Source: Bdellovibrio bacteriovorus (lineage in GTDB: Bacteria; Bdellovibrionota; Bdellovibrionia; Bdellovibrionales; Bdellovibrionaceae). From it: a DNA stretch of 64,000 nucleotides. Positions 1 through 7,429 of this stretch are shown piece by piece. The stretch covers positions 1,061,384 to 1,125,383 of the forward strand of contig NZ_LUKD01000001.1 in assembly GCF_001592745.1 (NCBI RefSeq). The letters are read 5' to 3'. A program made the translations under genes and the position numbers. The first letter of the stretch is position 1. Every line of letters starts with the position of its first letter. The notes under the pieces are model-generated. The model searched no databases and had not been told where the DNA came from. It saw only the letters and a list, made by a program, of their open reading frames with translations.

Positions 1-138
1 CAAAAATAATATTCGTTAGGGCACGGTGAACTTCCTCCACCAAGCTTTCAATTCATTTTCATTTGAACTGCTTCTAATCACGAGAAGCAAAAGAGAGAAC
101 ACAAACGACATGTGTAGAGAGACAATGACAAAAAAACA

Positions 139-165
139 AAGGGGAAGCGCATAGCACTCCCCCTT
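139..165 (-). terminator. Intrinsic terminator of the DksA-like gene
   Basis: Read on the minus strand, a 12-bp stem with G-T wobbles (AAGGGGGAGTGC / GCGCTTCCCCTT) and a TAT loop is followed by TGTTTTTTTG. It lies just downstream of the DksA-like gene. Positions 1-138 show no gene I can support. Confidence 0.8.
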
Positions 166-208
166 ATATCCCCTCGAGATAAATCTATTTTAAAGTACGC
201 GCGAAGAA

Positions 209-580
209 CTAACCGCGAGCGTAACGCTTATTCATGGATTCGCGAATTTCAGCACCTTCGATGCTCAAGCGAGTCCAAGGAATCGCGCGCAAGCGTTCTG
301 GTTCGATTTCTTCTTCGGTTTCTTCACAGTAACCGAATGAACCGCCCTCGATACGCGCCAAAGCGCTTTCGATTTCCATCAATTGGGAACGAAGTCTTTC
401 GTGCATGCTCAAGAATTCTTGTTCAGCAAGTACGCGGACAGTTTGGTCGCCCTCATCGCCGCCTTTTTCTTCGTTCTGGTCCAAGTTCAAACGAGCTTCT
501 TTAACCCTGTTCAGGATGTCTTGCTTCGTTTGCAAAAGCTTTTGTCTACATTCTAAGACTAGCTTTTCAGAGATAGCCAT
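209..580 (-). CDS. DksA/TraR-family protein with degenerate zinc finger
   Basis: 123 aa. Members of this family bind the RNA polymerase secondary channel and alter initiation, often with ppGpp. The N-terminal half (about 1-75) is a charged coiled coil ending in ExExALxRIExGxFGYCEET, the hallmark entry into the DksA zinc-finger region. The segment GYCEETEEEIEPERLRAIPW matches the family layout, but only one cysteine remains (about residue 84) where four metal ligands are usual, so zinc binding by the normal C4 site looks lost. A good ribosome-binding region (AGGAACAGGGGGG) precedes the ATG. The gene stands alone with its own terminator. The family call is firm; the exact role is unknown. Confidence 0.85.
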   Translation of the reverse strand: MAISEKLVLECRQKLLQTKQDILNRVKEARLNLDQNEEKGGDEGDQTVRVLAEQEFLSMHERLRSQLMEIESALARIEGGSFGYCEETEEEIEPERLRAIPWTRLSIEGAEIRESMNKRYARG

Positions 581-627
581 ATTGCCCCCCTGTTCCTTCC
601 AGCTTAAGTGCCAATTTGGAACTGACC

Positions 628-657
628 TATTAAGTTCTACCCTTGTAAATTTTGCAA
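628..657 (-). promoter_or_regulatory. Candidate sigma70-type promoter for the DksA-like gene
   Basis: Read on the minus strand: a TTGCAA -35 box (652-657) and a TTAATA -10-like box (628-633) with an 18-bp spacer, about 50 bp before the start codon. It rests on consensus matching only. The rest of 660-940 is AT-rich and shows no gene or strong structure. Confidence 0.35.
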
Positions 658-943
658 CTAAAAAATCTTACATTAACTTAAAATTAAACAAATCCATGAA
701 AATCTTAATGAATATTTAAATGTAGCCATGGATGCGCCGATCCGAAGTCCTCAAAAATCGTGTTCCCACGTCAGGATCTTACAATTTCAATCCTGTTTTT
801 GATTAGAGCCATCAGCATTCGCAGCGCGTTATAGTTTAGTGCAAACCTCCTAAAAAGAAAACTCGCAGCCCGCAAACAGGCTCTAAAGTCTCATGTTAGG
901 ACACACGGGAAGTGATTTTAGGTGAATGGAGAAAACAAAAAAG

Positions 944-970
944 AAAGGCGACCTTCCTCAGATCGCCTTT
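944..970 (-). terminator. Intrinsic terminator of the small secreted protein gene
   Basis: The minus strand reads AAAGGCGA, an 11-nt loop, TCGCCTTT, then CTTTTTTG. It is placed about 40 bp after the stop of the gene ending at 1013. Confidence 0.8.
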
Positions 971-1012
971 CAAAATAAAGACTCTCTCCCCCGAGAGAAT
1001 ATCTTTAAGCCG

Positions 1013-1357
1013 TTATTTCAAACAAGAAGCTACACGCGCCAGAAGATCCCCGGTCGCGGCGTTCAACTTAACAGCCATTTTTTTACCCTGTACTCCGCGA
1101 GTGCGGAAGGCCTGAGCGGACTCATCCATTTGTGCAGTAACGGCATTCACTGAGGACCCCTTTGCCGATGCAACAACGGAAGAATACTCTTCCATGGATG
1201 ATGCGAATGTTTCGTGATTGTTAACCAGACTGAGCATGATCTGCTGTTGCGCCGTCTGAAGGGCTTTAAGTTCTTCCTTAAGCTGCGCACAGTTCGAAGC
1301 GGCAAATGAACCAGAAGTGAAAAGAATCACAGTGAAGAATGTAGCGATGGTTTTCAT
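1013..1357 (-). CDS. Small secreted protein, unknown function
   Basis: 114 aa, not recognised. The N-terminus (MKTIATFFTVILFTSGSFAAS) is a typical Sec signal peptide with cleavage expected after the SFA segment near residue 19. The mature part is about 95 aa and mostly helical, with two cysteines (about residues 23 and 112) that could form a disulfide in the periplasm. It has its own terminator and no operon partner; the TetR gene upstream is on the same strand but about 90 bp away. Confidence 0.7.
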   Translation of the reverse strand: MKTIATFFTVILFTSGSFAASNCAQLKEELKALQTAQQQIMLSLVNNHETFASSMEEYSSVVASAKGSSVNAVTAQMDESAQAFRTRGVQGKKMAVKLNAATGDLLARVASCLK

Positions 1358-1450
1358 GTCGTTGCCTTTCGGTCAGTTGTGATCTGCAACTAAAGCAACG
1401 AGTCTGCCACCTAAAAAGCCGTTTAATTCGCTCTCAGGTGACATTTTTGG

Positions 1451-2059
1451 CTAGGACTTGAGAAATTTTTCAAACTCGTCCTTTGTTTCGCCAGAAGTGT
1501 AAGGCAAAAGAAGGCGAGCCACGTGACGGCGACCGCGATCGATACTGCGTTTTCCCGGCTGCTTTTCCGCAGATTCGAAGAACTGCAAGAATGTCGTCGC
1601 CATGGCTAATAAGGATTCCGCAATATACTGCATTTCAGACAATTGCTCGATCTTCGCCATTTTGCCATCCTTCACCCATTGGCGGTAAAGGATCACCATC
1701 AGCTTCATCATTTTTTGGATATGGTTTCTCCACATTTTTGCCAACTGCTGGTCTTTGCGACGAAGGGCATACATCTCGCGGTGGAAGAAGCGATAGCGCC
1801 AGTAAAGCTCGAAATTTTCATTGATGAATTCCAAAGGACTTACTTTTTTCGTGCGACGAGGACGCCAAACATCATAGGTTTCCTTCGCCATGCGCTTAAA
1901 AAGTTCAACGAGAATTTCCTCTTTATTGTCATAGTGGAAATACAGATTTCCGGGACTGATTTCCATCGCTTTTGCGATGTGATTTGTCGTGATCGCCACG
2001 ACGCCGCTGCGGTTGAAGAGTTCGATGGAAGTAAGGAGGATGCGTTCTTTGGTCTTCAT
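1451..2059 (-). CDS. TetR/AcrR-family transcriptional regulator
   Basis: 202 aa. Residues 1-50 form the TetR helix-turn-helix: TKERILLTSIELFNRSG, then TTNHIAKAMEISPGNLYFHY, and the usual FKRM helix start. The C-terminal ligand-binding domain (about 60-200) is helical and unassigned. TetR proteins usually repress a neighbouring gene and release DNA on binding a small ligand. The divergent neighbour is the penicillin-binding transpeptidase at 2197, with about 137 bp between them, so that promoter region is the obvious candidate target; this is inferred only from arrangement. Confidence 0.9.
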   Translation of the reverse strand: MKTKERILLTSIELFNRSGVVAITTNHIAKAMEISPGNLYFHYDNKEEILVELFKRMAKETYDVWRPRRTKKVSPLEFINENFELYWRYRFFHREMYALRRKDQQLAKMWRNHIQKMMKLMVILYRQWVKDGKMAKIEQLSEMQYIAESLLAMATTFLQFFESAEKQPGKRSIDRGRRHVARLLLPYTSGETKDEFEKFLKS

Positions 2060-2196
2060 GTCTCTAAGTCTTTAGTCCAAGTCTGCTTGAGAGTCACGTA
2101 AGAACAGCCTTGAAATAGGCTCCGGATGAGGCTTTCCCGTGTCTTCTTCTGAGATTGGCCTTGTAACCAATTAAAAGTTGATGCTACGATTAAATA

Positions 2197-3480
2197 ATGC
2201 GCGCAAAAAACAAATATAAGTTGTTAAAACTATTCGCCTTTTCTGGAGCAAGCCTCTTCGCTTTGTATTCTCTTATGGGCTTCACGTCTTCAGAAAGCCA
2301 AGAAGCCCCCGCTCTTAAAAAGATTCAAACTCAACTGGAACAACGAACTCACATCGCCAAAGTGGTGGGAGAAAAAATTCGCTCCAATCAATTCCCTGAA
2401 AAGTTAGATATCAACTGGGATGGCGAAGGCCAATCAGTAAAACTGGCTTACACGATTGATGAGGGTTTGCAGAAAGAGGCGGATCGTCTTTTGAAGTCTT
2501 ACAAACCAGACTACGGCGCGATCTTTATGATCGACGCTATGACAGGCGAAGTTCTAGCAATGTCGAGCTTTCAGCGCGACAACCCTTCGGCTCCCAACCT
2601 TAATTTGCAAGCGACATTTCCTGCAGCCTCTGTTTTCAAAGTCGTAACGGCGACGGCCGCCGTTGATAAAGCAGGCGTAAATCCTGAACATAAAATCCGT
2701 TACAATGGCGGAGCTTACACGCTTTATAAAAAGAATGTTCTTTCTGACAAAGTGACTCGTTGGACGAATGTAATTTCGTTGAAGGATGCCTTCGCGCGCT
2801 CTATCAACACAGCCTTCGGCCGCTTGAGTATCGAAAATCTTCACCCTGAAGATTTGAACGAATACGCCAACCGCTATATGTTCAATCAAGAAATTCCTGC
2901 CGACTTCCCCGTCGATATGGGTGTGGCTTATGTTCCACCAGGCAAAGGCTTTGAGCTTGCGGAAGTGGCTTCAGGTTACAATAAAACAAACCGCATGAGC
3001 CCTGTTCAAGGCGCCATGATCGCAGCCGCAGTGGCTAATGGCGGTCAAGTTGTTGTTCCTTATCTTTTTAATTCTATCGAAGATGAAAAAGGCAGTGCCC
3101 TTTACCAAGGTTCGACTTTGACTAACGGAACCATCATGACGAAAGAGTCTGCTGCGAAAGTACGTCAGTTGATGGAACAAACAGTTGTTGCAGGGACGTC
3201 TCGCCGTTCATTCCGTCCCATTGTTAGAGACCGCAAATTCCGTGAAATTGAGATGGGCGGTAAAACAGGTCACTTAACTGGCGACAATCCTCGTGGCCGC
3301 GTGGATTGGTTCGTGGGTTACGCTCTGGATGACGAAAGAAAAATCGCCGTAGCGGCAATTACTGTGAACAAAAAATTCTGGACAGTGAAATCGGCGCATT
3401 TGGGACAAAGCATGTTCCGCAAATACTTCGGCCCGATCGTGTCGAATCAAAAAGGCCGTGTGATCTCTTCCGCAAAATAA
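2197..3480 (+). CDS. Penicillin-binding transpeptidase-domain protein
   Basis: 427 aa. An N-terminal membrane anchor or uncleaved signal (about 8-30) is followed by a short linker and one transpeptidase domain (about 85-410). All three catalytic motifs are present: SxxK as SVFK (S145-K148), SxN as SIN (202-204) and KTG (356-358). This is the fold that cross-links peptidoglycan in the periplasm. The protein lacks the large N-terminal non-catalytic domain of PBP2/FtsI and any glycosyltransferase domain, so it is a minimal monofunctional enzyme; a class-D-like or PBP-like accessory role is possible. No clear Shine-Dalgarno precedes the ATG. It is divergent from the TetR gene and ends at a bidirectional terminator. 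Confidence 0.88.
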   Translation: MRAKNKYKLLKLFAFSGASLFALYSLMGFTSSESQEAPALKKIQTQLEQRTHIAKVVGEKIRSNQFPEKLDINWDGEGQSVKLAYTIDEGLQKEADRLLKSYKPDYGAIFMIDAMTGEVLAMSSFQRDNPSAPNLNLQATFPAASVFKVVTATAAVDKAGVNPEHKIRYNGGAYTLYKKNVLSDKVTRWTNVISLKDAFARSINTAFGRLSIENLHPEDLNEYANRYMFNQEIPADFPVDMGVAYVPPGKGFELAEVASGYNKTNRMSPVQGAMIAAAVANGGQVVVPYLFNSIEDEKGSALYQGSTLTNGTIMTKESAAKVRQLMEQTVVAGTSRRSFRPIVRDRKFREIEMGGKTGHLTGDNPRGRVDWFVGYALDDERKIAVAAITVNKKFWTVKSAHLGQSMFRKYFGPIVSNQKGRVISSAK

Positions 3481-3500
3481 GGTACCAGGTTCTTTTAAAG
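3481..3500 (+). repeat. Copy of the gene-end dispersed repeat (AGGTTC flavour)
   Basis: GGTACCAGGTTCTTTT begins directly after the TAA of the transpeptidase gene. It matches one arm of the palindromic element at 59184-59262 (AAAGGTGCCAGGTTCTTT) apart from A for G in GGTRCC. Confidence 0.55.
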
Positions 3501-3510
3501 AAAAAATAAA

Positions 3511-3531
3511 AAGGCACCCTCGAGGTGCCTT
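3511..3531. terminator. Bidirectional intrinsic terminator
   Basis: Stem AAGGCACC / GGTGCCTT with loop CTCGA. A T-run follows on the plus strand and the complement of AAAAAATAAA gives a T-run on the minus strand. It lies between the convergent transpeptidase and fxsA genes. Confidence 0.85.
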
Positions 3532-3534
3532 TTT

Positions 3535-4104
3535 TTATTCTTCTTTCTTCTTTTCTTCGTGAGTGATTTTAATCGGAGTGACATCAAGTACATTCGCTTC
3601 ATTCACCTCGCGCTCGTTTTGAGGAGCTGAGCCGTCGGTTCTGCGAAAACCCTGACCATCGTTTCTGAATTCATAATAACGAAAATCCATTCCTGCGTTT
3701 CCGAAACCAAAAGGCCCTTTCGAAAACCCTCCAGCAAAGCCACTCATGCCTTTAGCGACTTGTTTTGCCATGTAGAGTTTAAATCTCCACACAGCTAAGT
3801 GGCGAAGCCCGGGCAAGAACAAAATCAAACCAAGAACGCGAGTGAAAAAAGAGGGCACTAGGAATAACAATCCGGAAAGAAAGATCGCACCCGAATGCAG
3901 AATCTTAGAAGCCGGCAGCTGTCCGCGCATCACCGTTGTCTGCAAAGTCATCAAGGCCATGCGACCGACTGTTGAAACAATGAAAAGCCCCAGCAAACAT
4001 GGAAGAAGATAAAGGCCCAAAGTATTTAAGAAGCCCCAGTGACGAACTCCAACAAAGAAGATCACGATTTCTGCAATCACTAAGGGAAAAGGAATAAAGA
4101 ACAT
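3535..4104 (-). CDS. fxsA: FxsA family membrane protein
   Basis: 189 aa. FxsA is a small inner-membrane protein; in E. coli its overproduction relieves phage T7 exclusion by F plasmid. The N-terminal 110 residues carry the family pattern: a first hydrophobic helix (FFIPFPLVIAEIVIFFV), a second long segment around 25-50, and the LSGLLFLVPSFFTRVLGLILFLPGLR hydrophobic block in which the PGLR end is typical. The C-terminal 70 residues are glycine-rich then charged and variable, as in other members. The second of two tandem ATGs is chosen because AAGGAG sits 5 nt before it and only 2 nt before the first. Confidence 0.85.
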   Translation of the reverse strand: MFFIPFPLVIAEIVIFFVGVRHWGFLNTLGLYLLPCLLGLFIVSTVGRMALMTLQTTVMRGQLPASKILHSGAIFLSGLLFLVPSFFTRVLGLILFLPGLRHLAVWRFKLYMAKQVAKGMSGFAGGFSKGPFGFGNAGMDFRYYEFRNDGQGFRRTDGSAPQNEREVNEANVLDVTPIKITHEEKKKEE

Positions 4105-4115
4105 CATGACTCCTT

Positions 4116-4164
4116 AGAAAAAGACACCTGGTACCTTTTCCACACAAAGGGAAGCAGGTACCTA
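4116..4164. repeat. Inverted pair of gene-end dispersed repeat arms
   Basis: Two arms lie here: AAAAAGACACCTGGTACC and, after a short spacer, GGGAAGCAGGTACCTAAA, each matching one flavour of the arms of the 59184-59262 element. The second overlaps the TAG stop (4162-4164) of the exonuclease gene. Confidence 0.5.
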
Positions 4165-4932
4165 AAGGTCCAAAGTGGCTACGACCGGACAGTGGTCAGA
4201 GCCTTGAACTTGGTCGAGAATATCTGCTGAAGCCAGATATTTCTCAAGGCCTTTTGAGATGCAGATATAGTCAATCCGCCAGCCTTTGTTAGAAACGCGG
4301 CCAAAAGTGCGCATATCCCACCATGAGTAACGCTTTGCTTCGCTTGGTTTGAAATAACGGAAAGTGTCGATGAAGCCCAACTCTAAGAATGAGTCAAACC
4401 ACGCTCTTTCTTCAGGCAAAAATCCACTGACTTTCGAAAGGCGAACCGGATCGTGCACGTCGATATTGTCATGAGCGACGTTGTAATCACCAACGACAAC
4501 GACTTGTCGTCCCGTTTTCATTTTCTCTTTCAGATGGATATTGAGATCCTTCAAGAATTTTTGTTTAAAACCGTGGCGTTCTTCACCAGAACCACCATTT
4601 GGAAAATAAATATTGTAAAGATCAAACGCTCCATGATCCGACATGACGATGCGACCTTCCGCTTCGTACTCGGGAATACTGTCGAAATGAAACTGCACCG
4701 CTTGCGGATCTTGGTGCACAAAGGTTGCCACGCCGGAATACCCTTTTTTCGTCGCTGAAGACCAAAAAGAATATTCCCATCCTAATTTTCTTGTTTCGAT
4801 TTCCACCTGATCAATGTGAGCTTTCGTTTCTTGCACGCAAAAAATATCCGGCTTTTCTGCATTCACAAAATCCATCAGGCCTTTCTTATAGCAGGCTCTA
4901 ATTCCATTCACATTCCAAGAGACGATTTTCAC
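4162..4932 (-). CDS. xth: Exodeoxyribonuclease III (AP endonuclease family)
   Basis: 256 aa from a GTG start chosen because it gives the family N-terminus VKIVSWNVNGIRA, has GGAG 6 nt upstream and avoids overlap with the divergent peroxiredoxin gene. The enzyme cuts abasic sites in DNA and degrades 3' ends during base excision repair. Motifs in order: WNVNGIRA, DIFCVQETKA with the metal-binding Glu, IYFPNGGSG, VVGDYNVAHDNID, WWDMRTFGRVSNKGWRIDYI, and the C-terminal GSDHCPVVATL with the catalytic Asp-His pair. Length equals that of bacterial XthA-type enzymes. Extension to an upstream start would add a signal-like segment that is not family-like. Confidence 0.95.
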   Translation of the reverse strand: MKIVSWNVNGIRACYKKGLMDFVNAEKPDIFCVQETKAHIDQVEIETRKLGWEYSFWSSATKKGYSGVATFVHQDPQAVQFHFDSIPEYEAEGRIVMSDHGAFDLYNIYFPNGGSGEERHGFKQKFLKDLNIHLKEKMKTGRQVVVVGDYNVAHDNIDVHDPVRLSKVSGFLPEERAWFDSFLELGFIDTFRYFKPSEAKRYSWWDMRTFGRVSNKGWRIDYICISKGLEKYLASADILDQVQGSDHCPVVATLDL

Positions 4933-4999
4933 AGTTTCTCCTTGAGTTTCCGCCCTAGAGGGAGCAACTATAAATAGCAGATGCAAGGAGACAGTGTCT

Positions 5000-5527
5000 A
5001 TGCCAATGATTAACCAACCCGCACCCCACTTCACCGCGCAAGCCGTATTTGATTCTGGCGAAGTGAAAGATATTTCTTTGAACGATTACAAGGGAAAATG
5101 GGTCATTCTTTTCTTCTATCCTTTGGACTTCACATTTGTTTGTCCAACGGAATTAACTCAATTCCGTGAGCATCTTCGCGAGTTTGACGCTGCGGGCGCC
5201 GTTGTTATGGGTTGCAGCGTGGACTCTGTTCACTCTCATAAGCGTTGGTTGCGCGATGACTTAGGAAATTTGGGTTATCCTCTTCTTGCGGACCTAACTA
5301 AACGCATTGCACGTGATTATGGTGTGCTATTTGAAGATCGCGGTATTGCCACACGCGGAACTTTCATCATCGATCCAGACCAAAAGATTCAATACATGAG
5401 CATTCACAATACTTCTGTCGGTCGTGACGCTAAAGAAATCCTGCGCGTCCTACAAGGTTGCCAATCCGGTGAGCTTTGCCAAGCTGGTTGGAAAAAAGGT
5501 GACATGCACATTTCCCCATTGAAGTAA
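5000..5527 (+). CDS. Typical 2-Cys peroxiredoxin (AhpC/TSA family)
   Basis: 175 aa; reduces hydrogen peroxide and organic peroxides in the cytoplasm. The peroxidatic Cys is in DFTFVCPTEL (C48) and the resolving Cys in GELCQAGW (C160), so it is a complete 2-Cys enzyme. Other family marks are FFYPLDFTF, GCSVDSVHSHKRW and TRGTFIIDP. The ATG at 5000 is preferred to the GTG at 4994 because AAGGAG lies 9 nt upstream of the ATG but only 3 nt from the GTG. It is divergent from exonuclease III and its stop is one base before the next gene, indicating translational coupling. Probably part of the oxidative stress defence. Confidence 0.93.
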   Translation: MPMINQPAPHFTAQAVFDSGEVKDISLNDYKGKWVILFFYPLDFTFVCPTELTQFREHLREFDAAGAVVMGCSVDSVHSHKRWLRDDLGNLGYPLLADLTKRIARDYGVLFEDRGIATRGTFIIDPDQKIQYMSIHNTSVGRDAKEILRVLQGCQSGELCQAGWKKGDMHISPLK

Positions 5528-5528
5528 T

Positions 5529-6695
5529 ATGAGCTTGAAATCAGATTTTATTCAGCAGTTAAAAGCATCTTATCCGGCGCTTCAACAGAAGCAGCTGGAG
5601 GATATTGTGTCTGAGAATCTGATTTCCCCTTTTGCTGTCGAGTTGCCACCTTCGGTATTGAAGCAGGCCCAAGATATTGTCGCCGCTCTTTTTTCTTTGC
5701 GTGAAAGCAAATCCTACCTTGGTCACTATAAAAAGCTGATCGAAGAAAAAGGTCTGAAAGACCCTGGAAATAAATCCATCATGATGAGCTATGATTTTCA
5801 CTTAGATGAAAATCAGAACTTAAAATTGATTGAAGTGAATACCAATGCGGCCTTTCAGATTTTGGGATACGAGATGTATCGTATGAAAGGGCATCCTCTT
5901 CCGGTCGCTGATTTTTCTCCGCTGGAGATGGGCGCCAACATTCGTGAAGAGCTTGCGTTACAAGGAAAATCGCCTTCGCAAAATCTTAAGATCGCGATCA
6001 TTGATGAAGCGCCTTCCGAACAGCGCTTGTATGTTGAGTTCTTGGTTTACAATGAACTTTATAAATCTCTTGGTTGGGATTCGCGCATCATGGATTACCG
6101 TGAGCTCTTCCAAGACTTTCATCCCGAATTTATTTACAATCGATACACAGACTTCTTTTTAACGGCACCAACCAGCCAAGCATTGCGCGAAAAATTTCTG
6201 AATCGTGAGGTCTGCCTTTCTCCAAATCCTTATGAGTATCTGCTTTTGGCAGATAAGCAGCGCATGATTGATTGGATGCAGCCGAACTTTCTTGAGAATC
6301 TGGGCGTGGATTCGGAACAGGCCGCTTTGATCCGTCAGACCGTGCCGTTTTCTTATGATTTAAAACCGGAATTGTCTGAACAGATTTGGGCGGAAAGAAA
6401 GAAATTATTCTTTAAACCAAAGAACGCCTTTGGCTCAAAGCTCTCTTACAAGGGTTCATCGATCAGCAACAAGGCCTTTCAAGATATTCTTGACCAAGAC
6501 ATGATCGCACAAGAGTTTGTGCCGGCTCCGGAAATGACTTTTGAAACTCCTGATGGTCCTCAGAAGTTTAAATTTGATTTACGCTGTTATGCTTATCAAG
6601 GCCGCTTGCAACTTGTGCTTGCCCGCATCTATCAGGGACAAGTCACGAACTTGCGCACACCTTATGGTGGCTTTGCGACAGTGTTATTTAAGTGA
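5529..6695 (+). CDS. ATP-grasp-like protein coupled to the peroxiredoxin
   Basis: 388 aa, not assigned to a named enzyme. The central and C-terminal parts resemble the ATP-grasp fold: KKLFFKPKNAFGSK is the usual Lys-containing strand with flexible glycine loop, DMIAQEFVPAPEM the hinge strand, and FKFDLRCYAYQGRLQLVLARIYQGQVTNLRTPYGG the metal-binding block (D-R, then the T-N-L-R segment). The N-terminal region carries EVNTNAAF, also seen in ATP-grasp ligases. Such enzymes join a carboxylate to an amine or thiol using ATP. Being 1 nt after a peroxiredoxin, it could make or modify a small redox molecule, but this is inference. Convergent with the next gene, overlapping by 12 bp. Confidence 0.6.
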   Translation: MSLKSDFIQQLKASYPALQQKQLEDIVSENLISPFAVELPPSVLKQAQDIVAALFSLRESKSYLGHYKKLIEEKGLKDPGNKSIMMSYDFHLDENQNLKLIEVNTNAAFQILGYEMYRMKGHPLPVADFSPLEMGANIREELALQGKSPSQNLKIAIIDEAPSEQRLYVEFLVYNELYKSLGWDSRIMDYRELFQDFHPEFIYNRYTDFFLTAPTSQALREKFLNREVCLSPNPYEYLLLADKQRMIDWMQPNFLENLGVDSEQAALIRQTVPFSYDLKPELSEQIWAERKKLFFKPKNAFGSKLSYKGSSISNKAFQDILDQDMIAQEFVPAPEMTFETPDGPQKFKFDLRCYAYQGRLQLVLARIYQGQVTNLRTPYGGFATVLFK

Positions 6696-7304
6696 TTTCA
6701 CTGCATCATAGCGGATCGAAAGATACTGAGTTGTCTCTCCATCTTTTTTAACTAACAACAATTCGTACTCATTATGGGCACGTTGATAGATTTTGTACTG
6801 CGCTCCTGCACTTTGAATCCAGGCCTCAAGCTGTTCTTTCTGCGGAAACGACGGGCTTTTTAAATTCCAAAAAGAAAACTTGGACCCATCGGTCATCATC
6901 TGAAACTGCCACAGACTTTGGCCTACTTTCGGTTTCTTGTAGGTATCAATAAGTGTCGGAGCAAATAAAGCAAAGCGACGACGCTCCTCTGCTTTTGAAT
7001 TCCCGCAAAGAACAGAGGGCTCTGACGATTGCCCCTTTAAGAAAGACTGATAGCCATAAAGCTTGGTTTCTTGTCCTTGGCCTTCTACATAAAACTCGGC
7101 GTCTCGTGCGACCAACAAGGTTTCTGGAAGACGCGCAAGAGTTCCCACAAAGTCAGCGCGCATTTCATTTAAGAACTCAGGACGCTCTTCGCAGGCCGGT
7201 GCTGCGAAGAATTGCGGTTGCAGCAAGCGACCCACATCTGCGTTTTTCACCGCGAAGGAGCTTGTCGAAAGAAGCACTAGTAGCAGAAAGCCAGATGTTT
7301 TCAA
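6684..7304 (-). CDS. Secreted protein, unknown function
   Basis: 206 aa, not recognised. It starts at a TTG with GGGGACC upstream; MKTSGFLLLVLLSTSSFA is a clear signal peptide with cleavage near residue 18. The mature part of about 188 aa is mixed alpha/beta with two cysteines (CEERPEF near 38 and VLCGNSKAEE near 99), suited to a periplasmic disulfide. The 3' end overlaps the convergent ATP-grasp-like gene by 12 bp and no terminator lies between them. Confidence 0.65.
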   Translation of the reverse strand: MKTSGFLLLVLLSTSSFAVKNADVGRLLQPQFFAAPACEERPEFLNEMRADFVGTLARLPETLLVARDAEFYVEGQGQETKLYGYQSFLKGQSSEPSVLCGNSKAEERRRFALFAPTLIDTYKKPKVGQSLWQFQMMTDGSKFSFWNLKSPSFPQKEQLEAWIQSAGAQYKIYQRAHNEYELLLVKKDGETTQYLSIRYDAVKSLK

Positions 7305-7429
7305 GAGGTCCCCTTTTTATGTCTAGTCCAGTATTCGGCAGAAAGTTTTTAAGGCTTAATATTAAAGTGCAGTCGTGTTCTGCCGATATAAAGAGTGTCT
7401 CATTTTTCTACAAGGAGTGTGGAAGTAAC

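Noticed and set aside
1643-2101. 152-aa open frame antisense to the TetR gene
   Set aside because: Shadow of the TetR gene, whose helix-turn-helix is unambiguous; no independent start signal.
6953-7429. N-terminal extension of the SelO-like gene
   Set aside because: The frame is open but overlaps the oppositely oriented secreted-protein gene with a clear signal peptide. The extension is Arg/Leu-rich, unlike the rest of the protein, and a better start with ribosome-binding site lies at 7430.
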